This document shows positions 14,101 to 27,700 of a DNA stretch of 64,000 nt, one piece after another. This stretch comes from Cardinalis cardinalis (lineage: Eukaryota; Chordata; Aves; Passeriformes; Cardinalidae): positions 8,469,768-8,533,767 of the forward strand of contig JACDOX010000007.1 in the NCBI GenBank assembly GCA_014549065.1, written 5' to 3'. Position numbers and translations under genes: made by a program. The first letter of the stretch is position 1. Each line of letters opens with the position of its first letter. The notes under the pieces were generated by a model. That model was not told where the DNA came from and made no database searches. It was given only the letters and a program-made list of their open reading frames with translations.

Positions 14101-17100
14101 TTTAGCAGAGGACATTTAGGGGGGAAAAAAAGGCATGTAATTTTTAGGTGGATCTGATCAGTTTGTCCTATTCTTGAAAGGAGCAATATGTTGTGATTTC
14201 TGCAGTGGCAGACAAACAGTCTGCCACTGGTATGGTAACCCAGTTCAAGTTCCATAATCTTGCATTCTCCTTCCATACGCTGACTGATGATTAAGTCACC
14301 CAAGGGAGCAGGGAATTAATAGTCCATGCAAACAGGAACTACTGCAGTGACCTGCCATTATGCACATCCAGCACAGAATACAGTTCTTCTGGATCCCTTT
14401 GTGCCTGAACCATTCACAACCTGCTCCTGCTTTTGTGAGGAGTCAATGAGCATTTAATGAGTAACTGCAGGCTCTGTAGACTTAAACAGGANCTGCACTC
14501 TTCTTCTCAGGATTTGGGCCTGGATTTTCATTTCTATCCTATCAGCCCTAGAACTGAGACACTGTGTGATGATTTTGGAAGTATTATCCATTTGGTCAAA
14601 TTAGGATGACAGTCCAATATTTCTGAAAAGGGGAATCTTGAACAATCCAATAGGAAAATAGAATTCATCCTCTATCTTTCACTCCTTAATATTGCAGTAG
14701 GAAACTGGAAAACACGGTACCCACTTTATACCTTACCAGCAGCTACTCAGTCAAAGCAGAATTCATAGCAGATAGAGACAAATCATCTGATGGCAGAGTT
14801 TAAAAGAAACCTGTTACTATGACAACAGATAGGGTCAGATAACAAAATGAACAGACACTTTTGATCTTCAAAAAATTCTTTTTCCTTTGCTCTCTCCTCT
14901 GTTATCTGGACCACTCCATCAAACACCTAGCAGATAACAGAGTTGAAAACTCAATCGACCTTCAAGGAAGACCAGACAAGTTGGAAAGTCTATGGAAAGG
15001 TTACTATTATAGTGGAAATGCTTATGATGATATTTTCTCTGTGTATGTGTATGTGCATGTGTATTTTACNAAAGTAACAGAGTACTGTTCAAAAGGCTCT
15101 ACAAAAGCCTCTAACACTGCACTGTTGAGATTTTTTTTTTCATTTAATTCCATTCAAAGAAAGAAAACAGAATATAATGTGATTTAAAATTATCTGCTAT
15201 ATAGTCATGTCATACAGTTAACATTTTGTGAATGTAAAGAAATGTTAAAACACTTTCAGGTTTTGGAGAAAAATTTATTGTGCTTGCTGTACCACCCAAT
15301 GTTACTTTTCTCATGCTATAGAAGCTAGAAAATGCCTCTGAATATGAAGCCCTAAAAAATATTACCATGTCATATTTTTGTATTATTTTACAGTACTTCA
15401 AAGATTTACATATTGATAAAAAGCTGTGTGTTACACACTGATGAGTTGAAAAGAGAAACAAAGCATGACACCACCACATTTTTACAGCTGAAATGACAAA
15501 TCAATAAAGAAATTTAAAAAAAAAAAGACAGCAAAAATACACTAATTAAAAAAAAAAGCTTCCTCACCATCTGAGGCTACTGAAAAGCAATTTTTCAGTG
15601 CAAAACTCTGAAAGTGTGTAGGGTATGACACTTCCTATATGTAGTAGTCCTGCTGTCCTAAAAGGATGTCTCTNCTCAGGAGCTGGGTTACGTAGATGAA
15701 CCTGTTTTGGGCCAGGATTTTTATTCCAAGTTTATTCTTCAGTCCTGTCCCATACAGTAGTGCCAGAATGGTTCAGAGAGAAGGTGACAGTTCCAGAAAT
15801 TGTGTTGATTTAAGCTAAGCATGAAAGATCTGCAGTACTGCATGTTGCAGGTCAGGAATTTCTCCTGATCACTCTGGTACATATTCATCCTTCGTGCACA
15901 TGCAGTATATTATAATTACTATGTGCACCAGAGGAAATGTTTGTTCTGCACAAAAACAAAAGTTGTGTGAAAATTTCACAGTCCTGATTTCTCTGACGTT
16001 CACACAAAACAAACTGATTCAACTACCAGTTAAATTTCCAGTCATCCGAAAAAAAAAAGACTTTGTGTTATGCTGTTACAGAAATTGCACTGCTGCTTTC
16101 ANTGTTGTAAGCAGTGAAAAACAAACAACCACTATTTTCACTTTAATGAAACTGAACATTTGTTCTTTGTGCTTTCATCAAGAAAGATAAAAACTCTAAT
16201 TGACTAAAATCTGTATTTAAAAAATAGGAATTTCAGTTGACAAGGCAAGACAATATTTTTTTCATTTTAGCTGATTCTACACTAGCNCCCAAAAAAAAGT
16301 CTCTGATTCCTGCATGAATAAGTTCTTGCAATTCCATAGAATAACTTCATGCTTCATAAATTTCACAATCTTTTGTTTCATGACTAAACTTTCAAAATAA
16401 GCATTTTCAAGATATTTTTCAAATGTTTTTTCTATAACTACCAGAAAAGTAAGCAAAAGTTCGTGCCGTCATTACATACAGTTGTGTTGACTTCATTTTT
16501 CAGCCAAACATATATTTAAAACTTTNGACTTAAAAGTTTCAACTCTTTCTAATTCACTGTGTAATTGTGTCTTGATCATACCAATAAGTGTGGGANTTTG
16601 TTTGGCTTTCAGTTTTAGCACCTTGAGTTGTCAAAATGAATGTCTGTATTTTTATTTAGCTTAACTGACTGAAAATATCATGAACATATCGCTTATGGCC
16701 ACAATTGTAATAGATAAAAAAACCAAAATGTGCTGTACAACAAACATTATACAGTACTACTCAATTTTTGTAAAATAATCCACTACAGAAAACCCTTGCA
16801 TGAAAATAGTAGAACAAAGCAAGAAATACACATGGCCCATGAATGATTACATGGCCTTACTATTACCTGATCTTTGAACTCTTCAAACCTGAAGGGACTC
16901 TTCTGTTCTCAGTGAAATGATATCAAAAGAAAAACCATTTGCATTCCTTCCAAAAGTATCATCCATAGTTTGACGTAATGGGGAGAAAGAAAACAGTCTC
17001 AGGAAATTTTGCAAAGATAGCATTATCTTGCTAACATCTGTTTACCCCATAAAAGTATTGCCCTGTTATCATATTGCAGATTAAAAAAAACAGGTCGAGG

Positions 17101-20100
17101 CAGCTTTGAATTTTTTAATGGAAATACATTTTACATGTCTCTCTCCTCACCACTAACATGTGTGATGACATGCTATAGCAGTCATAGCTTTAACATAATA
17201 GANATTTAAAACATGGTTCTTTGTTTGCTTATTTTTTCGTAAATTTTTAATTCAAGTTTTCAAAACTTTCCTTGTAATTCCTTACAATTTCCTTGACAAT
17301 TTGTAACTAAGACCGTTAAGCATTTCTTTTTTTCTAGAAGTGAAAACCCAGTATTTATAAAACAACTTATGTTCAGGTAAGGTTTCAGCAGAAGCATTAC
17401 ACATTGTCAACAATGGAGAAAAAGATTGTTTATCAAAGTCAAGTCTGACTCCTATATCAAGACACACATAAGACTCCTCATGCAGGCCTTGCAAAATTAA
17501 TGGGCATTATATTTTACTGCTGGAATGTTTTACCTGGTATCTCCTGTAAGCCAGACATCATTAGAAAATAAAGAANCCAAAGCAGCCAGAATATAATGTA
17601 GTGTCAGCAAAAATGGAAATTCTTATTTATTTATTTCCTTAGCAGTTTCATAATACTGTTGAGTGGTTCTAAACTGTTTCCTGTGCCGGCCGGCTACCTC
17701 ATGTAAAGANGAACTTACATTCAGGAAACTTGCAGCCTCTTGTATGGGCAGATTCAGCAGCCAGACTGTACCCTTTAAGGTGATTTTCTGAGACATAACC
17801 TTTCTGTTGGGTCCTACAGTGTTGGCAATGGAAAGATACTCAGAAACCTGGTGGACCACAAAGTCTCACCAGGGAAAATGCTGCATGGGAGAGACATGGA
17901 GCCAGAAGGCATTTCCAGGAAATACAGTTTGATGAACTGATTTGGAGGTCAGTAATTGTCCTTTATCTAATTAAAATTCATATAAAATGGGTTGTACCAA
18001 TATCTCAAAATTATAAGATGCGTACGTGTAAAAAAAATCCTAAAACTAACAGAAACCAGCAAACAATTCAAGTGTCCNTATACATTCCAAATTATTCTTA
18101 AGTATCAATGAGCTGGCATGTACAGCAAGTGGGGATACTAAAAAATGAATATTTATAGAAGAACCCAGGGCACAGGCTTGAGAGCCCATCTCTCATCTGG
18201 TCATATAGCAGAGAGCAGGGTAGCAAGAGCTGCTGGAAACTCTTCCTCCCTTCAGCCTAGCAGGTCCTCTCTTCAAGTCACTCAGCCCCTCTGTTGAGGG
18301 GACAGCAAGATCACCAATTTTTGATAATTACTGGAAAATGGACTTGGACATGGAAGGCCTTTTGTTCAGGTCATTTGAAAAGTTGCCTGTCACTTCCAGC
18401 TATTNTTCACCTGATCTTGAAGTGAGCCAGAACCAAACCAATCTGTCCCAGATGATTTTCAAAGGACATGTTCTGCATCTAAGGAAGAAAAAAGTATTAT
18501 TAGAGAAGAAAGTATATATGCTACATATCATGTACTTCATCAATATATCTGTGTCTCAAGCTAGAAGAAGTCCAATCCCCTTTTTATCTCTATTCATATG
18601 GGAAAAGCAACTCTGATTTCACAAAACAAATGTTCCTGTATAGTGAGTGTACTTGTAATGCTTGTTATTTTTTCCTTTAATATTCTTCCATTTAAGAAAA
18701 CCCTTAGGAGAAATGATTTTTAGATAATTTCGCAAAGTTCTGATTGCAAAAAACCTGTAAAGGGCCACTGTTCAGCATCTATTCAACTTGTCTTTTTAAC
18801 AAAATAAAAATGTACAGGTGAGCATTGTACTGTATGTCAATAACTGGAAAAAAAGTAGTTAAAGCAAGCTAAATAATTGCCTAACAGTACTTGTACTAAT
18901 GACCATAAACTTCTACTATGTTAGTTTTCCTCTGCACTTTTAATTACAGATCAATAATAGTTTGCAGTTGACATTTAAAAATGCTGAACTGCATGTAGGA
19001 ACACATACTGAATAAAAAAAATACAATGTGGTACTGAATTTGCCAAATCAATAAACGTTGCCATTTAACAAACAGTAGCATGTAAACAGTCACCAAAATT
19101 AGCAAGTGTAAAAGACTATGCTTCAAGTGCTTAATTATTTTTTAATAACACTAAGCTTCAGTTCATTGACAAATTCCACAGCTGTGTAAGCCACCCATTC
19201 CATTGTTTATTTGCATCTCTTTCCATGGTTTGATCTTAGCTCATGGACAGCTAAACAGCACCCACATTTTCTCATTAGAAAATAAAGTTCTTAAAGATCA
19301 AAAGGTGAATAACATAATTGCACAAGTTTTGTCTTACCTTTCCTTACTTAGACAAATGATCTTTTATTCCTTTTAAAATGCCTTATTGTATCAACTACAT
19401 TTCATAAATAAGAGCATGGCCTTAAACAGTAATTACATATGAAGATATCAATACAATATCAATGATTCTGTTTGAAACGAAAGGCTAAAATCAATAAAAT
19501 GCCATTTAATTTCCTATNACAGGCCCTATATGCAAAGAGAAGCATAAAGAAGTATTTTTTTTCAATATTCTGAACTCTTCAGACTGCTTTTTAATAATTT
19601 GCTTTTTTTTCTTTTCTTTTCATTTCACTTTTATTTTCGTTCTCTGAGATTTTTTTTCATTGCAGCGTTAGGCTGAATTTTCAGTAAACATTGTTTCTAC
19701 CTGATTCCTACAGACACAAAAATATTTCTAACCATGTTGAATGTGTTTTTAAGTCAGGAGTATGGAAGGATACGTAAGTGAGGCTGAAAATAGTAAGTCA
19801 GTTATTCTGTNTTGCTAATTTGTGCTCATTAAGTTTGAGTGCTCTTTTACTGTTTCAATTTTATGGCCTGTTCTAAGATTTTTGAGTTGAGCATGGGTAG
19901 CTAAAGCTAAGGTTGCAATTAGGATCACCAGTTCATTAATATCTACAACATTATATAGAGCATGTGACTCCTCCATACCGGTTCCAATCTAAATGATCAT
20001 TGTAGCGACAGATGCAACAACAGAAATGTTCTTTTTTGCTACTGTATAAGATATGGCAGACATTCTGATGCCAAAGCTGGATATAACATGGGAAATCCAG

Positions 20101-21027
20101 CACATTCAAAACGCTACATTGTGTAGAAAAAAAGAAAAAGTGTTGAATCAGGGCACCAAAAAAATAGGATTCCACAAGTATCTCGTTTGTCCTGCATCCA
20201 GATTTGGAAGAAGAAAAAGATGCCAGGAGCAGTTGATTGGGACCTTCTGTCATCTTCCTGTAGTCCAGCTCATCAACTAGAACAGTGGCTAGTATTTTAT
20301 TAAGATCAAGTATCTGTACTTTTGGAATCAGGCTGGTATATCCTAGAGTATAAAAAAAACAGTTCAAGGAGGAAAAAAATGGGTTTTCCATTGGTCAAAC
20401 ATTTCAACAGATTATTACCTACAAGCTCTAGCTGTTGTTTACTTCCTAGAACTCTCAATCTGAGCTGAAAAGAGCCAAGAAATTATCTCATTAAGACAGC
20501 TGTTGCATATTTTTAAATTTAGACCTCAATTTTCTGACTGTTATTGACATTAAATAGCAGTTAGTCTTGTAAGTGGTTCAGGCTAAGGCCGCTTTNAATC
20601 AATAGATTTACTATTTCCTAGCTAGGTTGACATAGTGTCTACATAGTTCCTAGAGCTGACTTAGCAAAATGTGCTTAGATTTTACACAAAAGTAACTCTT
20701 ACNAAACACATTGAATGAATAGACTTTCTCTCTAGGGAATTTTTCTTGTGTGATACCAGTGTTCTGCAGTGACACCACAGAGATATCTTTGACCCCAGCA
20801 ACATCATCCAGCCTAAGAGTGGAAAGGAGAGAGAAATGTNCTTGGAAAGGTGGAACTTAGGGGGGTCCATCAGAGCTGCTTTCAGGATTCTGTACTGCTA
20901 TCACACAGTATACTGCAATATCAGGGGGCCACAGCATTGACAACCCACCAGGTGGCCTGGTCTGCACAGCAGTAGACAGTGTTCCTAGGCATATCTGTCC
21001 CAAGGTAAGCCTGTTCCAATGTGTGCT
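11153..21027. other. long AT-rich non-coding stretch
   Basis: Nearly 10 kb without a recognisable exon or named repeat. The longest open frame is 146 codons on the minus strand (19951-20391), overlapped on the other strand by a 75-codon frame (20053-20280). Neither shows a domain I recognise. A SOX-type and an octamer-type motif sit together at 19201-19216. Confidence 0.5.
19201..19216. promoter_or_regulatory. adjacent SOX-like and octamer (POU) motifs
   Basis: CATTGTT (19201-19207) is followed one base later by a perfect octamer half, ATTTGCAT (19209-19216). SOX and POU factors often bind side by side in enhancers, although the relative orientation differs from the classic SOX2-OCT4 composite. 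Motifs this short do occur by chance, so this is a weak candidate site. Confidence 0.2.
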
Positions 21028-21758
21028 GAAGGACTCCCAAGCACAACTACAGGCTGGGTGGAGAATGGATTGAGAGAAGCCTGGGGGGAAAGTACTCAGG
21101 AGTGTAGGTCAACAAGAAACTCAATATGTCTCAGCATTGTACACCTGCATCCCAGAAAACCAAGGGCATCCTCGGCTGCATCAAAAGAAATGTAGACAGA
21201 AGGGTGAGAGAGCTGATTCTGCCCCTTGTGAAACCCCACCTGGAGTACTGCATCCAGCTCTGGGGCATCCAACATAAGACATGAACCTGTTGTAAGGAGC
21301 CCAGAGGAGGGGCAGTAAATTGATCACAAGGCCTGAGAGAAACACCTCTCCTGTGAAGACAGACTGAGAGCATTGGTGCTGTTCAGCCTTGAAAATACTC
21401 TNGGCAGACCATAGAGAACCTTCCAGTACCTAAAGGGAGCCTGCAGGAAGGCAGGAGAGGGACTTTTCACAAGGGCNTGCAGTAGAGGGATAAGGTGGAA
21501 TGGCTTAGAAGCTGAAGGAGGGTATATTTAGATTAGGTATTAGAAAAAAATATCTTATTGTGAGAGCTGTAAGAGACTGAAACAGGTTACCAAGAGAAGC
21601 TGTGGGGGTCCCATCTCTGTAAGTTTTCAAGACCAGGTTGGATGGAACTCTGAGCAATGTGGTCTAGAGGAAGGAGCTCTTGCCCATGGCAGGGAGTTGG
21701 AGCTAGATGTTCTTTAAGATCCCTTCCAAACCAAACCATTCAATTATTCTATGATTCA
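21028..21758 (+). mobile_element. CR1 LINE, 5'-truncated copy with end of ORF2
   Basis: This is the longest CR1 in the window, about 730 bases. It starts inside the C-terminal part of the reverse-transcriptase frame: 'ACTCCCAAGCACAACTACAG', 'GGAGAATGGATTGAGAGAAG' and 'CCCCACCTGGAGTACTGCAT' encode the conserved PHLEYC..LW stretch seen in CR1 ORF2. It continues through the 3' untranslated region ('GAAACAGGTTACCAAGAGAAG', 'GGCAGGGAGTTGGAGCTAGA', 'ATCCCTTCCAAACCAAACCA') to the terminal ATTCTATGATTCAATG. A deletion just before PHLEYC (bases encoding the usual preceding residues are missing), plus stops and frameshifts, make it dead. Open frames on its minus strand are shadows. Confidence 0.95.
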
Positions 21759-24245
21759 ATGTGTTAGGATTGCCCAGAGGATACCAAGAGAGGTTCATTT
21801 CTAAACACAGCCAGAAAATTGAAGAAAAAAAAAAACAAAACAAAACCAGCAGATAGAGAAGTCTCCCAGTCCATTTCACNGTGGGCTCATAAAACCTTGT
21901 GCTGGCAGAGAAGCACAGCATGAGAACAGAAACTCCAGTCAAGGACAGGAAGAAGAAAATTACAGCTTTGGATAGCCTAAGTTGCCATTGAAATTAAAGT
22001 TATGAACTATGTGCTTAGAGTAACTCAGAGAGGGAATTCAAGCACCACCCATGTGTGCTGCAACAGGAAAGTGGTTAGACTTTTTTATTATGACCTGGTC
22101 CCCNTATTCCAATATGTTTTTTCTGCTCATAATACCATGACACTTGTGGTGCTCCACTTTGCTCTGCTCTCTGTGCTCTTGGACTGATACTATATGCTAT
22201 TTGACTACTACTGCAAATATTAAACTTCTGGTCACAGATGTCAGAATCTGGGGAGTTATTGTATCTCAGCTGAGATCACTGACACTGCTAGCATTCAAAA
22301 CTTCAGCCATTCGGAAGAAGTAATTGGAGTTTTGAAAGGCTTCCTCAAATACTGATCAGCAGAAGTAATATTTTGTTGCTACAAACTAGAATTTCTGGGC
22401 ACATAAGTTTCTCTCATATGAGGAAGGTCTGGGAAAAAATATTTTGAGCAATTTTGAGAAATACTGAGAAAGTACAAAAAACTTGATGTATGTTTTGCCA
22501 CACTTGCCAGTGATCTCCAGTTTAAATTTGCCCGCCAACAACACAGTCAATATTAAACAATAACCACTGAGTTCAGTGAAAGCTTCTGTTTTTTTCTGAT
22601 ATAACCATCAGTATGAATACATAACTCTGAATACATAAAGAGACCTGACTGACCATGACANTATCCAATATGCATTGCCAAGTTTCATCCATATCACTCA
22701 TAAATTATGAGTGACCCTAATTTCAGCCGCATTAGTCTGCTTTACTAATGCCTCCTTAGTTCTCCTTTTCCAATTCATCTTCACATGATAACAGTAAACT
22801 AGAAAATACAGTTATTAAATACAGTTACTAAAAACATTCCNATGTCACATGAAAAATNTCTGCTCTCCAGTGAGTACTTTNTAGATGTACAAGATTNATC
22901 AACAGTGNAGTATTCAAGAGAAAANAAGGCCAGATTATTCCACACACAAAAAAAGGTCAGATCAACCAATACTATCAACTCATACTATACTATCAAGCTC
23001 AAATACTATGTAGTAGGTTTTTAAAATATCAATGAAAACTGGTAAAACATTAAATCTTAAATTTAAAACAGTAACTTAGACAAATGACAGCTGAATATGA
23101 AATATTTTAAGCATACCAGAATTGTTTTCATTGTCCTTGTGCTTGTCCTAGTTTATCACCGCTGGCTTATAAAGGGTCTATGGGCATTGCTTAGACATCA
23201 ACATATTTAACTGGAATATTTTTTAAATTGATAGGAGTTATGTGTGCCAGATCTATTTTTGTGAAGTGGATACAAGGCAACACAAACACAAAAGCAACAA
23301 AAGTGAAAATTCTACAGTAAACTGAATTTCATTANGATGATTTCTAGCATTTTTATCTTAGAGTTCTGAAGAAATTTAATATTGGTGTGTCTAAGCTCTT
23401 GTCCAAAACATCTACCCTGTTTATCTAACTGNCTGAACTAGTACATCAACAAGCTGATATATGTCTAGTTCATCAAGCATGNGTATGGGAATGACAGATT
23501 TGAAAGTTACTTAAACCACAAGTAAATCAAGTTAGACAGAAAAGTGATGCAACATAATGGCCACCAAAAATAGTAACTTTTGCAAAGGTCANTTAAAATA
23601 TGTACCAATTTTCTTTGATCATGACAACAGAACCAAGGACAAAGGGAAAATTTGAATCAACTATTTGATATTTTTTATTTCACTCTTTATAGGCTTTTGA
23701 ACAATTGCCTGACAGCTTGCAGTTAACAAACAATAAATAGTATGTTTTAGCAAAGATAGANAATACATTCCTGTCTATTTAACATTGCTTGTATGACCAG
23801 GTAAAGGTGATGTGCAAAATGTCTGAGTGTGCAATCANCATAATGCTGNTTATACAAGTCAAACCACCAGATTTGAAAGNGCTCCACAANGTTACAAAGA
23901 CACACAGGAGAGAAAGTAAGATATCCACCTGTGTCTGGTTCTTGGGAAGACTCAACTCAATCTTTCCTTCACTGACTCTCTGCTCAGTGTACCAAGAAAG
24001 TATTTGCTATATTCATCCCCAACAGAATGCCTTTTAATTTAGCTGCATCTCTCTGGGGCAAAACTGAAGACAGTTTTCAGCCATTACCAATAGGATTTTC
24101 AGATTCCATCAGTGTCCCATGCTGGGATGTCACATGCAAATCCAGGGAACTTGGAGTAAGTGGCAGTAAGTGGCAGCAAAGCAGAGCCTGATATCCCAGA
24201 AAAAAGTCTCACTTGTGGTATCAGTACATCTTAGAAGGAAAATGT
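21759..24245. other. non-coding stretch with many ambiguous bases
   Basis: No gene recognised. From 22661 onward single N bases are far denser than elsewhere in the window. The open frames here survive only because unknown codons are tolerated. Confidence 0.5.
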
Positions 24246-24738
24246 AGTAGGCTGACTCTGGCTGGATGCCAGACACTGACCAAAGTCACTCCATCACTCA
24301 GCATCATANCTGAACAGGGGAGAGAAAATGTGACAAAGAGTTCATGGACTGAAATAAGGTTTGGGAGAAATCATTCACCAAATACCATTGCAGGCAAAAC
24401 AGACTTGAANTGGGGATATTAATTGAACTTATTACTAAAAAATCAGGGTAATGAGAAATTAAAATCTTAAAAACACCTTCCTCCCATGCCTCCCTCCTTC
24501 CTAAGCTCTATCTCTTCCCTCCCCACAGTGCAGGAATACAGNGAATGAGGGTTATGGTGAGTTCCTCACTTATTGTTTCTGCTGATGCTCAGGGAGGGGA
24601 GTCCTTCCCCTGCTCCTGTGTGGGGTCCCTNTCACAGAAGACNGTCCTCCATNAACTTTTCCAATATGAGTCCATCCCATGGGCAACATTCTCCCTGAAA
24701 TGCTGCAATCTTCCACAAGGTGCAGTCCTTCAGGTGCA
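24246..24738. repeat. bird interspersed repeat fragment (family unnamed here)
   Basis: This matches from memory a very common dispersed repeat of bird genomes. Diagnostic blocks occur in the expected order: 'GACTCTGGCTGGATGCCAGA' with 'CACTGACCAAAG', 'CAGGGGAGAGAAAATGTGAC', 'AAAGAGTTCATGGACTGA', 'CAGGCAAAACAGACTTGAA', the 'CACCTTCCTCCCATGCCTCC' tract, 'GAATGAGGGTTATGG', 'GACNGTCCTCCATNAACTTT' and 'AAGGTGCAGTCCTTCAGG'. In other copies the consensus continues with further 'CTGCTCC...GTGGG' modules; here it stops near 24738. I believe it belongs to an LTR/ERV-associated family but cannot assign the class from sequence alone. There are no intact frames, and small indels indicate an old copy. Six N bases fall inside it. 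Confidence 0.75.
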
Positions 24739-27700
24739 TTGAATAAACCAGTGGTAGGACACCAGTTGTTCTACTCACCTAGAAGTCAAGAGAAGTGCCA
24801 CAAATGCNATCATTACTCAGTGACTGTGGTCCCAAAGATTTCTCCAAGTGCTTTGAGTTTAGGGGCACTCCACGCACCCAGGACCTANTGTACTGCACAT
24901 TTTTGACAGTCCAAACTGCAATTAGCTCAAGATATAAGTCTCATCTTCCCCCTAGGTAAGATNCATTTAAACACTTGCAGGAGCATCCCAGAGCCGTGGG
25001 AGGTAGGAATCCTGGCTGTGCACTCTGCTGTCATTCCTGGGGCCAATGGGACAGTCAGTGTCTCAGAGTCCTGTGATCCATTTATTATTCTAACTAATGC
25101 TACATATCATTTCCTGCATTTTCTTCCTTGAAATTCAAGTGAGGTGGTTTCGGTGTCCTTTGTCCCTGTAAGCATTATTTTCTCTAGTACTAACAAACAA
25201 TCTGCATCAGATTTCTAAACAATAGCTTTCAGGACATTATCCTAAAAAAAGATAAGCAGCTGTGATCCTGAGTTTGCCAGAAAAGATAGCAGATAATGCA
25301 AACTCATCAGCTGCATCTCAGCAGTCATGGTACAGAATGCTCATACTAGGTGTTCCAGGTCCTAAGACACTGGAAAAATGGATTGGGTTTGTGGTGAAAC
25401 TCCTGCAGCAAATGTCCAAATACATTGTTCAAAATACATCATTGTACAAATATAGCAAAGTAAGAAGAAATTTCTGGCCTAAATATAAGATTAAAAATTA
25501 TTGGNTTTCATCTCTTTCATGTGGAAGAACTCCTACTCAAAAACTGGCAACACATTCTGCAACAAAATTTCCTTACAAACTGTCTTAATGATAGCCATGC
25601 TATTCTTCACTTTTTTGCTAGAATGCCAGCTAGAAAACAATGTGTTCTTGTTCTTCAAATTTGTTTGGTTTATACACAATCATCTAGGATCCTGTACACC
25701 CCCTCTAGACCTGCAGAACTCATCATTCTTTCTACCAGATCAAACTTGAATCTCAGCCAAAAAAAGAGGAAGGGGAATTAAAGATCAGAGTATGTCATTG
25801 TAGCAGTCTCTTTTGGCTTTCCTGAATAACAGAAGCCTGAGATTTCTACTAAAGTTTTCCTACATGAATTCTACNTATTATAATCAGAACATGTCTCTTA
25901 TACAGTCACCAGCCTTTTAAAACTTCAAGTAATGCAGAAGCCATCCAAGTTGTGTTGATAANAAAACAGTCCTCAACATTAAAAATATGTACTTTATCTG
26001 AATTTTTTTCTCTTTAACTTCCAACTGAAAGACTGTCATACTTTCTCAAGCTAGATGAAGGACCCTTCCANCTGAAATATTTTCAGCTATACATAAAATA
26101 CAGAAGCATAGTCACACAACTTTTTATCANATAAACAAAACAGATTGGCTTCTCTAGTCCCTTAATGCAGTTCTCTAGATTAGGAATTATTACTATTGCA
26201 TCCTTCTGAATGTTTTCAGGTGAAAGTAGCTCAGTTCTGGCATTAGTGGATATTTTATCAGGTCTGTTATAATACATATATTAATGGTTTGTTTACCTGA
26301 AATAATATGAACAAGGACTCTTCATAATATAACTGTGGCAAAATTTATAGTGCTTTTCTTTATCTATGTTTGTGACTTGTAAAACACGAGATTAATTTAT
26401 ATGCAATATGAACAGTCTTGTTTTAATAAACTCACCCATTCAACTGAATGAGCAGTATTTCCTCACTTTTAGAATATCTTTCCAAAAGATTTTGACTAAT
26501 TTTATCAAACATTCAACTATGTTTATAAATATTTAAGTGAGAATATTTAAGTTAAATATTTCAGTTAAGTTTACGGTCACTAACTTTTAGATTACAGGAA
26601 TCAGAGCTATTTATTTTAAGGACTTTGTGAACTATGCAAACAATGCGTGTGTTACTCCTTGAACCAACCTGTTTGGTGTATAGAGCTTCAAAACAATACT
26701 AAGTGTGTTTTTTAAGACAGATCTCTTGAAAAAAAATTTGCTACTTAGTNTCATATACTCCAGAGTTGCTAAATTCCTAAACCTGACAAGTTCAAAATTT
26801 TTTTTTGAACCAATACTAGGAAAGTTCTGCATGTTTGAATTATCATAAGCCCTGTCACAGAGGTCTGAAAGATGTTTACAAAGTTTATTAAGATGTCATC
26901 ATATTTTTTAACTCTTANGCTCAAAAGTCCTTTAACAAAACATTAGCTAACTAAAAATATACAACAACAGGAAATATTTCTTTTGGAATGCAGGTGCCTG
27001 TGATTTTCTGTAAAAAACCCATATTGCTAGATGCAGGTCAAATCAAGNTAACATAGCTTCAGCCAGAAATTAATTTGCTCTAATTATCTTGGCACTTACT
27101 TCAGNTGTTGCAGATAAACCAAAATGAGCTACAGATGTAAAAGCAGGAGAAAAGACAAGAGATGGTCACTGTAATAGAGGGTGAAAGCATGGATTGTAAC
27201 AGCAAATTTCCAAAACCTGTAAAGAATAACCTATCAGCAAAAAAAAAAAAAAACCAAAAACATTCTGTTACACCTACAGCCCTGCTGGTCTCTGAGCTGG
27301 AACTGTGAAATGAAACTCCTCTCCTCAGCAACATAGGACCAGTAGCTTTAAATCCTAGGATACATCGGTTGCCTAACTTCCAGTCACAGCCCAAACGCTG
27401 TATCCAGTATATACCTGTGTCTGGGAGGCCCTAGCTGAGCCTGGCTAGGCATCATGAAAANTGGAAAAAGCTTAGAACATTTTAAGGACCGACTATCTTT
27501 TTGTATGATGAAGCTGTCAGGCTTTAACCAGAGCATTTTTAGCTTTACTGTGATTATTATTTACTCATTCCTCTCTAAAGGTTTGTCATGTTATGGAGTG
27601 ATCAAATTTATTGGTAAAGTTTTTGCATCCTGTGTTTCAAAGAGAGGACATACACTGTTTATCTANTGCTGCAATGGCATACATAAACTTTCAGACTGTT

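Noticed and set aside
17623..17859. 78-codon minus-strand frame with a faintly protein-like end
   Set aside because: Length is within chance expectation and no acceptor, donor or neighbouring exon was found.
21131..21373. 80-codon minus-strand frame
   Set aside because: It is the antisense of the CR1 copy at 21028-21758.
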